Virus record (IMG/VR): IMGVR_UViG_3300036893_000013
Location: 48,038 to 112,037 of that record
Direction: 5' to 3' (one strand)
Length of the DNA: 64,000 bases
Source of the DNA: a virus
Part shown: piece by piece, positions 57,687 through 64,000 of the stretch
How the letters are laid out: each line of letters opens with the position of its first letter
How positions within the stretch are numbered: position 1 is the stretch's first letter
Translations under genes and position numbers: made by a program
Notes under the pieces: model-generated
Told to the model about the DNA's origin: nothing
Seen by the model: only the letters and a program-made list of their open reading frames with translations
Databases searched by the model: none

Positions 57687-58061
57687 ATGCAGGATAAGTA
57701 CAACTTCGTAGCCAGAAAAAACGATGTGGACTATATTCGTATAGTCCGTGAAGCCCCCAAAAATACTCCTTTTATTCTTGTAGAGGAAAAGAACAGAAAA
57801 GGACAGCCAAGGGTATCTGTTCTTTTGATACACAAATCTGTCCTCTCTCACCACAAACTACAGGGTATGGAAGTTTCGGGGGAGAGCATTTCGCCTAGCT
57901 GGGGACATAAAAACTCACCTTTTGAAGACAAAAAGCTGCTATACTCATATAAGTATGTAGTTTTCCAAGGTAAGCTACCCGGATTTATCAAGAAAGAAGT
58001 AGAGTCCCTCCGGGTCGCTCTAAACCCAAAAGATACTAAGGTATTGGTAACTTACCTTTAA
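57687..58061 (+). CDS. Early protein, unknown (124 aa)
   Basis: 124-residue protein with beta segments (YIRIVREAPKNTPFILVEEK, RVSVLLIHKSVLSHHKLQGM). No motif. AGGAGAATAAC site. Confidence 0.5.
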   Translation: MQDKYNFVARKNDVDYIRIVREAPKNTPFILVEEKNRKGQPRVSVLLIHKSVLSHHKLQGMEVSGESISPSWGHKNSPFEDKKLLYSYKYVVFQGKLPGFIKKEVESLRVALNPKDTKVLVTYL

Positions 58062-58070
58062 GGAGGATTT

Positions 58071-58445
58071 ATGAGTGAAATGAGTGAAATACGTGCAAAG
58101 TGGGTTGCGGCATTAAAAAGTGGCGAATATAGTCAAACCAGAGGTATGTTACGTAGAAGAGATGGTTTCTGCTGCTTGGGAGTTCTTTGTGACCTCGCTG
58201 TTAAAGAGGGAATTATACCAGAGCCAACTTTAAGCGTTGGAAATAAAATTTACTCTTATGATGAGGAGGCTGGGGTACTTCCGGTAAAGGTACGAGAGTG
58301 GGTTGGGTTAAGTGATGTTCATGGTAACTACGCAACATCTTCACTAATAACAGACAATGACGGCGGTAGAAGTTTTAATGTAATCGCTGAAATTATCGAA
58401 AGCGAACCTAAAGGTTTATTTAAGGAGAACAATGAAGCTAAGTAA
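58071..58445 (+). CDS. CCLGVLC-family protein 2
   Basis: 124-residue protein: WVAALKSGEYSQTRGMLRRR, GFCCLGVLCDLAVKEGIIPE, VLPVKVREWVGLSDVHGNYA, NVIAEIIESEPKGLFKENNE. Adjacent to a second tandem copy, overlapping it by 14 bases. Unknown function. Confidence 0.6.
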   Translation: MSEMSEIRAKWVAALKSGEYSQTRGMLRRRDGFCCLGVLCDLAVKEGIIPEPTLSVGNKIYSYDEEAGVLPVKVREWVGLSDVHGNYATSSLITDNDGGRSFNVIAEIIESEPKGLFKENNEAK

Positions 58446-58809
58446 TCAACAAAAAGTAATTAACAAATGGGTCCGCGCTCTTAGGAGCGGAAAGTATAAA
58501 CAAACTGAGAGCTATCTTCAAAACGAGAAAGGCTTTTGCTGCCTAGGAGTGCTGTGCGAACTGGCTGTAAAAAAAGGAGTAATCTCTCCCGCTAAAAAAA
58601 CAGGCGATTTTTATACCTATGCTAAGAAGGCTGATATTCTACCTATAAAAGTAAGAAAGTGGGCTGGGCTAAAGCAAAATGATGGGTATTTTAAAGGCGA
58701 GGACGGCCCCACCACCCTTACTATGTTAAATGACCACCAAGGAAAAACTTTTAAAGAAATAGCCGATGTTATTGAGAGCAAGCCTCAAGGTCTTTTCAAG
58801 GAAGAATAA
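58432..58809 (+). CDS. CCLGVLC-family protein 3
   Basis: 125-residue tandem copy: WVRALRSGKYKQTESYLQNE, GFCCLGVLCELAVKKGVISP, ILPIKVRKWAGLKQNDGYFK, EIADVIESKPQGLFKEE. Its closeness to the previous gene suggests recent duplication followed by divergence. Confidence 0.6.
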   Translation: MKLSNQQKVINKWVRALRSGKYKQTESYLQNEKGFCCLGVLCELAVKKGVISPAKKTGDFYTYAKKADILPIKVRKWAGLKQNDGYFKGEDGPTTLTMLNDHQGKTFKEIADVIESKPQGLFKEE

Positions 58810-59069
58810 TGTTTGTTGGAATAGATTTTCCTGATCGGTTTGAAAACGACAATTTCTCCATTCGCCGGAGTATTGGAAACTGGTATGATCCAGAATCCCT
58901 TATCTCCGGCGAGGAGATTAAGCAAGGCATGAGCTACACTAACTCTAAAAGATTTTGGATGGATGAACAGCAGTACTTAGATGCGGTAGAAGGGTTACTA
59001 ACCGTAGATGAAATACTAATGTTAGCCCCACGTAAATTAAAGGAGAATAATGGCAGTCATATGGAATGA
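58809..59069 (+). CDS. Early protein, unknown (86 aa)
   Basis: 86-residue protein, start ATG 58809 overlapping the prior stop (TAATG). Contains GIDFPDRFENDNFSIRRSIG and a helical C-terminus. Overlaps the ParB-like start. Unknown. Confidence 0.5.
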   Translation: MFVGIDFPDRFENDNFSIRRSIGNWYDPESLISGEEIKQGMSYTNSKRFWMDEQQYLDAVEGLLTVDEILMLAPRKLKENNGSHME

Positions 59070-59973
59070 AGCGGCAGGAGTGGACAGAACCGCCAACGGC
59101 GGGTATACGGTCCTCCCTAAAAACGTTGTACTAAAACCAGAGTTCAGCGGAAGGTCAGAAGAAACTGATGTTTCTGAACTAGCTGAGGATATTAAACATA
59201 ATAAACAAATTGTTCCAGCGCTCTGCTATAAGGACGAGGATGGCTGGCCGGTCCTAATTGCTGGTCATCGTAGACTGAGAGCTATCTCTCTTATTAACGA
59301 GGGCCTTCCGGAAGAAGATCAACTCCGTCTAAAGTTCAACTATGAGAAGGTAAAAAGTGAGGAGGAAGCTCTTGACATTACAGTTGCAGAAAACAGAAAC
59401 CGAACAGACATAAATCCGCTCGATGATAGCTACAACATCTCAGTGTATATGACTAAGTTCGGGAAAGGTATTGAAGAAATTGCCCTTAAGTACTTCCCGG
59501 GGGCAAAAGATGAAAAACTTAAGTCTGCTATTATTTGGGTTAGAGAACGTCAAAGATTGTTAGAACTATCTCCTGAAGCGCAGGAAAGGCTTCGTAATGG
59601 GGAATTCTCTACCTCTGCTGCCCTGCAATTAGCTAAACTCCAGCCAACAGAACAGAACCGGGCAATTCAAAACGCGGAGAAGTCTGGAAAGAAACTCAAG
59701 GTGAAGGATGCTATTGCAGCTAAGAGAGCTGAAACCAACCCAACTCCTGCTAAGCTATTGAAGAAACTCAAGATACTGGCAGAAGTAGCTGGGGCCTTGG
59801 CTGCTGAAGATATGGCTAAGGAATTTCATCGGAGCAGAGACCCGGAGATGATCAAAGAGTTTGCCCCCCAGCTTCTTGTAATGTGCTACAAACTAGGGAT
59901 TGCTTTAGAACCACACTCCCAGAAATGGGCTGAAGAAAACAAAAGCCTACAAACAGCTTTTGATGGTGTATAA
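59050..59973 (+). CDS. ParB-domain protein
   Basis: 307-residue protein with ParB/Srx domain motifs: ELAEDIKHNKQIVPALCYKD, WPVLIAGHRRLRAISLI (GHRR box at residues ~73-77), then LDITVAENRNRTDINPLDDS and a KorB-like helical region (IEEIALKYFPGAKDEKLKSA). The C-terminus is helical and charged. ParB-domain proteins serve partition, DNA nicking or regulation; with no ParA next to it a regulator or nuclease role is likelier. Strong AAGGAGAATA site. Confidence 0.8.
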   Translation: MAVIWNEAAGVDRTANGGYTVLPKNVVLKPEFSGRSEETDVSELAEDIKHNKQIVPALCYKDEDGWPVLIAGHRRLRAISLINEGLPEEDQLRLKFNYEKVKSEEEALDITVAENRNRTDINPLDDSYNISVYMTKFGKGIEEIALKYFPGAKDEKLKSAIIWVRERQRLLELSPEAQERLRNGEFSTSAALQLAKLQPTEQNRAIQNAEKSGKKLKVKDAIAAKRAETNPTPAKLLKKLKILAEVAGALAAEDMAKEFHRSRDPEMIKEFAPQLLVMCYKLGIALEPHSQKWAEENKSLQTAFDGV

Positions 59974-60384
59974 ATGACTCTAAAGGGTACTGATTTAGAC
60001 CAAATGTTTACCCTACAAAAGGGTTTATGTTTCTGGTGCGGAAGGGAAATGTTGCCTATAGGGTCTCCAGACTGTCTTCCGCTATCCCCTACTAGGGATC
60101 ATATTATACCCAAAGCAGCTAAACCGCCCAAAGCTAAACCGGGGTCTCTATCAGAGAATGTAAAAGCGTGCTGTTACGAATGTAATAACCTCCGAAGCAG
60201 CTTCAACCCAGAAGCTATTAGGGTCCAAAGAGAAGAACAACAGAGACGAATTGACAAGCACACTGTAACCATCGGCAAACTGAAAGATTTAGTAGTAGAA
60301 CAAGAAACAATAATCAAGAGGCTTAGTAATCAGTTATTAGATAAACTAGAGACCTCTTGGTGGAAAAGGATATGGAGAAAATGA
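59974..60384 (+). CDS. HNH endonuclease with C-terminal coiled coil
   Basis: 136-residue protein: GLCFWCGREMLPIGSPDCLP, TRDHIIPKA, and CCYECNNLRSSFNPEA give a CxxC...DHI...CxxC...N HNH-type nuclease (residues ~14-80). The C-terminal half is a Glu/Lys coiled coil. It follows the ParB gene directly and may act with it. Confidence 0.75.
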   Translation: MTLKGTDLDQMFTLQKGLCFWCGREMLPIGSPDCLPLSPTRDHIIPKAAKPPKAKPGSLSENVKACCYECNNLRSSFNPEAIRVQREEQQRRIDKHTVTIGKLKDLVVEQETIIKRLSNQLLDKLETSWWKRIWRK

Positions 60385-60854
60385 AAAAAGCACTCAACAA
60401 AGCAGGAATCCTACAACTAGCTGACGATCTAGTCGCTCATCCTAAGTTATACGCACAACATACCTTCGGGCAAAAAGAAGCTTGTGGTACCATTCGGTGT
60501 TTGGCTGGGCAGTGCTTAGCCTCAGAAATCGGAATGCGAAAATATAACAAACTTGTTCAAAAATTCTGGAGCTGCGAGGAGGATTATGTTGGGGAGTTCA
60601 CAAATAGCTGCATTGCTTCAGGTAAAAAACAGTTGGGGATTACCACCACGAAGCCATATCCGACAATATTTGATACTATAAATGAATGGCCCCTCGATCT
60701 TCAAAAGGAATACTACGAGGCTACAACCCCGAAACAGCACGTCATCGTAGCTCTAAAGGCCCTACAGCGTCTCCGGCCTAACGGTACTATCGACAACAAG
60801 GACGTTGTACACACCGAAATACCGCAGCTAGCATCCCTTAAGGAGGGTAAATGA
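60381..60854 (+). CDS. CLAGW-related family protein 4
   Basis: ATG 60381 (GGAGAAA upstream, ATGA overlap) gives 157 residues: LNKAGILQLADDLVAHPKLY, ACGTIRCLAGQCLASEIGMR, and a C-terminal region ALKALQRLRPNG. It conserves C-x-x-x-x-CLAG but lacks the Trp, so it is a divergent member. Unknown. Confidence 0.5.
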   Translation: MKKALNKAGILQLADDLVAHPKLYAQHTFGQKEACGTIRCLAGQCLASEIGMRKYNKLVQKFWSCEEDYVGEFTNSCIASGKKQLGITTTKPYPTIFDTINEWPLDLQKEYYEATTPKQHVIVALKALQRLRPNGTIDNKDVVHTEIPQLASLKEGK

Positions 60855-61102
60855 TCTACACCGACGAACAAATCGAGGCAATGACAACAGAAGAAAAGAC
60901 GAAAATGTGCCGGGATAAAATAAAGGAGAAGTATCCCGAACTTAGCCCGGAAATGCGGGACAACATATTGAAGGATTACTACTGGTGGTATAAGGCAGGC
61001 ATAGACGAGGGTGCAAAACAGGCCCTAGAGGATTATCTACCAAAAATCTTGGAAGAAGCCTTGGGAGCAACTAACATAAAAGTAAAAGCATTCAAGAACT
61101 AA
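60851..61102 (+). CDS. Early protein, last gene of the operon (83 aa)
   Basis: 83-residue helical, acidic protein (AMTTEEKTKMCRDKIKEKYP, GAKQALEDYLPKILEEALGA). Ends just before the terminator. Unknown. Confidence 0.55.
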   Translation: MIYTDEQIEAMTTEEKTKMCRDKIKEKYPELSPEMRDNILKDYYWWYKAGIDEGAKQALEDYLPKILEEALGATNIKVKAFKN

Positions 61103-61114
61103 AAACTAAAAAAA

Positions 61115-61408
61115 TTATTCAGCCGGAGGCCCAGCCTCCGGTTTTTTTTGTTCCTCTTCCTTAACTTTTTTCCCCTCCAACGCCTTGATAATCGCTCTTT
61201 CCTTATCCGTTTTTTTCCTCGGGATACGTCGCATAGGAAGGGCCTCAAGAGCGATCTTAGCGGCCTGTATACGCTCCGCAACGGTAGCGTTAGGGTCTTC
61301 CAATATATCTGTTAAAGCGGCTAGCAGCCGGTTGGCATACCCTGTGATCTTCCTTTTTCCGGATTGCGGAGAAGGAGGATTGTATCCGGACTTTCCTTTT
61401 ACAAACAT
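61115..61408 (-). CDS. Single minus-strand gene in the right half, DUF5681/TerS-like start
   Basis: 97-residue protein: MFVKGKSGYNPPSPQSGKRK at the N-terminus resembles the KGQSGNP-type starts of DUF5681/terminase-small-related proteins. Then an acidic helix (LEDPNATVAERIQAAKIALE) and a Lys-rich tail. It has a AAAGGAAAAAA site. It could be a terminase small subunit; the evidence is thin. Confidence 0.45.
   Translation of the reverse strand: MFVKGKSGYNPPSPQSGKRKITGYANRLLAALTDILEDPNATVAERIQAAKIALEALPMRRIPRKKTDKERAIIKALEGKKVKEEEQKKPEAGPPAE
61123..61149 (+). terminator. Strong terminator of the right-hand operon
   Basis: Stem CCGGAGGC/GCCTCCGG, loop CCA, T8. The same DNA encodes the C-terminal PEAGPPAE of the opposite gene, a case of coding terminator overlap. 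Confidence 0.9.
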
Positions 61409-61451
61409 TTTTTCCTTTTACTATATTGATGCAGTAAGCTGCTTCAGAATA

Positions 61452-61472
61452 TACAGGGGGACACCCCCTGTA
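61452..61472. other. Perfect hairpin TACAGGGGG / CCCCCTGTA
   Basis: Nine-base arms with an ACA loop lie upstream of the minus-strand gene start. No T-run, so operator or mRNA structure is possible. The rest of 61409-61793 shows no supported gene. Confidence 0.5.
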
Positions 61473-61793
61473 ACCCCCACTTGACTGGCCGTTCCGCCTT
61501 CGGCTGCACGGAGTCATTATTTTTATCTTTAGTTTTATTAGCAGTTAAAGAAGGATTATATTTGATTACTTCTTTTACTGTTAGTATGAAATATAAAGAT
61601 AATGATAATTCCGTCGATGGACGAGTATACGAGTCCGAGCCAAATGAAGCCAGCGTAGCGTTAGCGGAGCTATCCAGATTAGTACAGGTACCAGTTAATT
61701 CACTTCAGGATTCCCCTTACATATATATATGTTAACACGCATTTTCCGAAAAGTCAAGGGTTTTTAACAAACTTTTAACAATTCTTTTTTAAT

Positions 61794-61822
61794 TTGACTT
61801 TTGCTACGAAAAATGCTATAAA
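61794..61822 (+). promoter_or_regulatory. Near-consensus sigma70 promoter, leaderless start of 61828
   Basis: TTGACT (61794-61799), 17-base spacer, TATAAA (61817-61822), ATG 6 bases after. The geometry matches the two leaderless promoters of the late operon. Confidence 0.85.
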
Positions 61823-61827
61823 TAAAC

Positions 61828-62010
61828 ATGAGTAAAAAGAGCCAATTGCACACTAATTTAAAGATCGCTAAAGAAAAAACACTTAAAGCCATTAAAAGTG
61901 GGGTAGCGCTAGAAAGGCACAAAAGAACACATAGAGGTACTTTTGACCCCAATTGTCCTGCGTGTTTGGAGTTGACTTGTAAGATGAACTGTAGTACTAT
62001 GGAGGAATAA
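61828..62010 (+). CDS. Small leaderless-start protein with Cys cluster (60 aa)
   Basis: 60-residue basic protein starting MSKKSQLHTNLKIAKEKTLK, with a C-terminal NCPACLELTCKMNC zinc-like cluster. ATG at the predicted transcription start; no Shine-Dalgarno sequence. Its stop overlaps the next ATG (TAATG). Confidence 0.55.
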   Translation: MSKKSQLHTNLKIAKEKTLKAIKSGVALERHKRTHRGTFDPNCPACLELTCKMNCSTMEE

Positions 62011-62849
62011 TGATAAAAATTACAAACATTTGGGGTGAAGGGGAAGTTAAGTACAAAAGTTTTGTATTTTCCGGTGGGGAAGTACAGGTTAAGTTAGAAG
62101 AAGAAGATACACTTTATGAATTATATTATAAACCGTTACCGTTACGTTACAATCTTACCGCCCATCTGACTAACTCTAATGATATCTTTGAGTTGGCTCT
62201 ATTAGCAGACGCGCTAAGACGTAGACACGGCAAGTCTTTGGAGCTATGCCTTACTCTTCCTTATGTACCATACGCTAGACAAGATAGAGCTATGACGGAT
62301 GGGGAGAGTCTAGCCCTTAAGGTATTTGCAAACTTCCTTAACTCGTTAAAGTTTGATAGCGTAGAGGTATGGGATGTACACAGCGACGTGGCTTTGGCTC
62401 TGATAGACAGATCGCGTAACAAACCTGCGGAGGACCTATTTACCTCTAGGGTCATCACAGAAGCCGTTAGGGGGTCTAGTCTGGTATCTCCAGATGCCGG
62501 AAGCCTAAAGAAGGTAAACAAAATAGCTCAAAAGTTTGGAAGGCCAGTTATACAGGCTTCTAAAAACAGGTCAGTAACCGATGGAAGTATTACCGGTACG
62601 GTGGTATATTCCGAACATCTTGGGGATAAGAACGTCCTTATTGTCGATGATATCTGTGACGGGGGAAGAACCTTCATTGAGTTAGCTAAAGAACTAAGAC
62701 AGTTAACTACAGGTAAGATAGACCTTTATGTAACACATGGAATTTTTTCTAAGGGTTTAGACGTACTGTTTGAGCACATAGACACTGTATACTGTGCCGT
62801 GCCGTTCCCTAGCGTAGATCGCAGTAACCCTAATTTGGTTGTGTTATGA
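62010..62849 (+). CDS. prs: Ribose-phosphate pyrophosphokinase-like protein (PRPP synthetase or Adps-type)
   Basis: 279-residue protein with PYVPYARQDRAMTDGESLAL (residues ~87-106), VWDVHSDVALALIDRSRN, and the PRPP-binding loop NVLIVDDICDGGRTF (~209-223). These are the hallmarks of PRPP synthetases; the chain is slightly shorter than the bacterial enzyme. Phage versions often pair with nicotinamide phosphoribosyltransferases to make NAD; the related Adps enzyme instead acts on ADP-ribose in NAD+ reconstitution (NARP1). No partner is seen before the right edge. It is the second gene of a leaderless-start operon. Confidence 0.85.
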   Translation: MIKITNIWGEGEVKYKSFVFSGGEVQVKLEEEDTLYELYYKPLPLRYNLTAHLTNSNDIFELALLADALRRRHGKSLELCLTLPYVPYARQDRAMTDGESLALKVFANFLNSLKFDSVEVWDVHSDVALALIDRSRNKPAEDLFTSRVITEAVRGSSLVSPDAGSLKKVNKIAQKFGRPVIQASKNRSVTDGSITGTVVYSEHLGDKNVLIVDDICDGGRTFIELAKELRQLTTGKIDLYVTHGIFSKGLDVLFEHIDTVYCAVPFPSVDRSNPNLVVL

Positions 62850-63277
62850 AGTTTGACCCTTATATGAATGGTAGAGTATGTGTAGATCGTCTCATGGACG
62901 AATATCATGCTCACAAGAAACTTATAATAGCCGTGGACTTTGATGATACGGTTTATGATATACACAGCAAAGGATTCCAGTTTCCGGAAATTTGGGACTT
63001 GTTAAAAGAATGCAAAAGCAAAGGGTTCTATATAGTAGTTTTTACTGCTAGTGCTCCAGAAAGATATGAATTTATTACTCAACACTTTAAAGATAATGGG
63101 ATAGTAATTGATTCTATCAATAAGAATCCCATTGAACTAACTTACGGAAACCACGGCAAGATATATTACAATATCCTCCTAGATGATAGAGCCGGGTTAG
63201 GACAAGCATTTAGTATCTTAAACATAGTGTTACAAAGGATTAGAAAGGAAATTGAGGATAATTGCAAAGTAAGTTAA
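62846..63277 (+). CDS. HAD-superfamily hydrolase (nucleotidase-like)
   Basis: 143-residue protein with IIAVDFDDTVYDIHSKGFQF (motif I DxDx(T/V) at residues ~31-36), IVVFTASAPERYEFITQHFK (motif II) and YNILLDDRAGLG (motif IV). It lies right after the PRPP synthetase with ATGA overlap. Small HAD enzymes here often dephosphorylate nucleotides or sugar phosphates; the substrate is inferred from context. Confidence 0.8.
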   Translation: MKFDPYMNGRVCVDRLMDEYHAHKKLIIAVDFDDTVYDIHSKGFQFPEIWDLLKECKSKGFYIVVFTASAPERYEFITQHFKDNGIVIDSINKNPIELTYGNHGKIYYNILLDDRAGLGQAFSILNIVLQRIRKEIEDNCKVS

Positions 63278-63594
63278 GAGATTTTTACGTCTATTTGTTA
63301 CTTAGGGAGAATGGAACCCCGTTCTATGTTGGTAAAGGTAGAAAAGATAGATGGAAACATCACGAAAAGAGATGTTACAAAAACAATACTCACAAAGATA
63401 AAGTTCTCCGTCATATGTTAGATATGAAGGAAAAAGTTATTTACATAAAATTTGCAGAAAATCTAACTGATGATGCTGCTAAGCATCTAGAAAAAGAGCT
63501 TATAAAAAAGATGGGATTTACGTACTTGACTCCCTTGGAGGGGAGAACGCATGAAATACGAGATGAACCGAGAAGTTCTGAGCGCCGTCCATGA
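63262..63594 (+). CDS. GIY-YIG endonuclease
   Basis: 110-residue protein, TTG start after GAGGATAA. YVYLLLRENGTPFYVGKGRK is the GIY-YIG core, followed by DRWKHHEKRC and a C-terminal helical part. Probably a mobile nuclease inserted between metabolic genes; it overlaps the HAD gene by 16 bases. Confidence 0.7.
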   Translation: MQSKLRDFYVYLLLRENGTPFYVGKGRKDRWKHHEKRCYKNNTHKDKVLRHMLDMKEKVIYIKFAENLTDDAAKHLEKELIKKMGFTYLTPLEGRTHEIRDEPRSSERRP

Positions 63595-63865
63595 CGAGCG
63601 TGTCTTTCAGAATCGCAAATGGGGAACTGTTGACGAACATCCTCACGAGGTCGGGGGATACCTGACGATCATGCGGAAATTACTCACAGATGCTGAGGCG
63701 GCCTGGGCGTCAAATCGTGGCGATGAAGGTGCCTTAGATGAAATTCGCAAAGTTGTAGCGGTCGGATTTGCTTGCATGGAGCAACACGGAGTTCCGATTC
63801 GATCACCACTAGCGTTCATCGCTCTGCAAGGTGGTCATGTACGTCACAGCGTTGAGGGTGAATGA
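63551..63865 (+). CDS. MazG-context phage protein
   Basis: 104-residue protein: LSAVHDERVFQNRKWGTVDE (the E-R-x-x-Q-x-x-KWG motif), LTIMRKLLTDAEAAWASNRG, EIRKVVAVGFACMEQHGVPI. This is a common phage protein related to nucleotide pyrophosphohydrolase-like helical folds. No function shown. GGAGGGGAG site. Confidence 0.55.
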   Translation: MKYEMNREVLSAVHDERVFQNRKWGTVDEHPHEVGGYLTIMRKLLTDAEAAWASNRGDEGALDEIRKVVAVGFACMEQHGVPIRSPLAFIALQGGHVRHSVEGE

Positions 63866-64000
63866 ATCAGGGACTCAAGTATATAAGTCCCAAAAAGATA
63901 GGCAGGCATCCGAAAGGGTCTTTAACTAACGGAACGGACGGTGGAGATGGAACTACTAACTTTTCTTCCGAGGTAATAGAAAGAATTAAAAAGAAATTAC
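63862..64000 (+). CDS. Partial CDS at right edge
   Basis: ATG 63862 (ATGA overlap) starts MNQGLKYISPKKIGRHPKGS and stays open to 64000. Gly/Thr-rich and basic; too short to identify. Continues beyond the window. Confidence 0.5.
   Translation, partial: MNQGLKYISPKKIGRHPKGSLTNGTDGGDGTTNFSSEVIERIKKKL

Noticed and set aside
61481-61735. 84-codon plus-strand ORF
   Set aside because: No ribosome site or promoter upstream, no recognisable sequence; treated as gap.

Overview
The window is part of a tailed double-stranded DNA bacteriophage genome, podovirus-like in gene content. It holds a large terminase, a portal, a scaffold-like protein, an N4-gp56-like major capsid protein, tail adaptors, a nozzle-like protein and fibres, but no tape measure and no sheath. 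The standard bacterial code is used: TAA, TAG and TGA all end genes. No integrase, DNA polymerase, helicase or recognisable endolysin is present, so this is a partial genome. Nearly all early genes have strong Shine-Dalgarno sequences. The many Sec-type signal peptides, the GH30 glycosidase and the beta-helix, Ig and InlB-like domains suggest a Gram-negative host living on plant or microbial polysaccharides, perhaps a soil acidobacterium. The host is inference only.

Layout. From 1 to 39838 every gene is on the minus strand (late, virion and adhesion genes). Read in transcription order, this half starts with small genes including secreted proteins, a SprT-like protease and a NUMOD4/HNH endonuclease (39838-36958). 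Next come two tRNA loci and a decoration-type protein (36855-35522), small membrane or coiled-coil genes (35304-32241), terminase, glycosyltransferase and portal (32244-27117), and scaffold, capsid and head genes with an inserted GIY-YIG fragment and a histidine phosphatase (27113-20650). The last 20 kb is an adhesion and polysaccharide-processing island: two tail-adaptor paralogues, two lectin paralogues, three fibre-like proteins, a 1405-residue GH30/beta-helix enzyme, a second beta-helix protein, and a nozzle-like protein that runs off the left edge. Eight proteins of that island and two more at the start of the operon carry N-terminal signal peptides, which is abnormal for virion proteins.

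From 39839 to 40530 a divergent control region separates the halves. From 40531 to 61102 the genes are on the plus strand (early or accessory): dozens of short, tightly packed ORFs driven by sigma70-like promoters, several with a shared palindromic motif (GTAAATCGATTTAC and relatives) nearby. Recognisable products are a VWA protein, a two-TM peptide and a TerC-like membrane protein in a row (a tellurium-resistance-type module), an Imm5-like Ala-rich protein, an ADP-ribosyltransferase-like protein, a ParB-domain protein and an HNH nuclease. Two expanded families of cysteine-motif proteins (CCLGVLC and CLAGW) are scattered through the region. One minus-strand gene (61115-61408) lies beyond a strong terminator. 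A last plus-strand operon (61828 to the right edge) encodes a PRPP-synthetase-like enzyme, a HAD hydrolase, a GIY-YIG nuclease and a MazG-like-context protein, and probably serves nucleotide or NAD metabolism.

Three promoters (39838, 38766, 61828) have near-perfect or perfect sigma70 hexamers placed so that transcription should start at or next to the ATG, implying leaderless mRNAs. Elsewhere TAATG or ATGA stop/start overlaps dominate, implying translational coupling. All family assignments come from reading motifs by eye; no database search was run.
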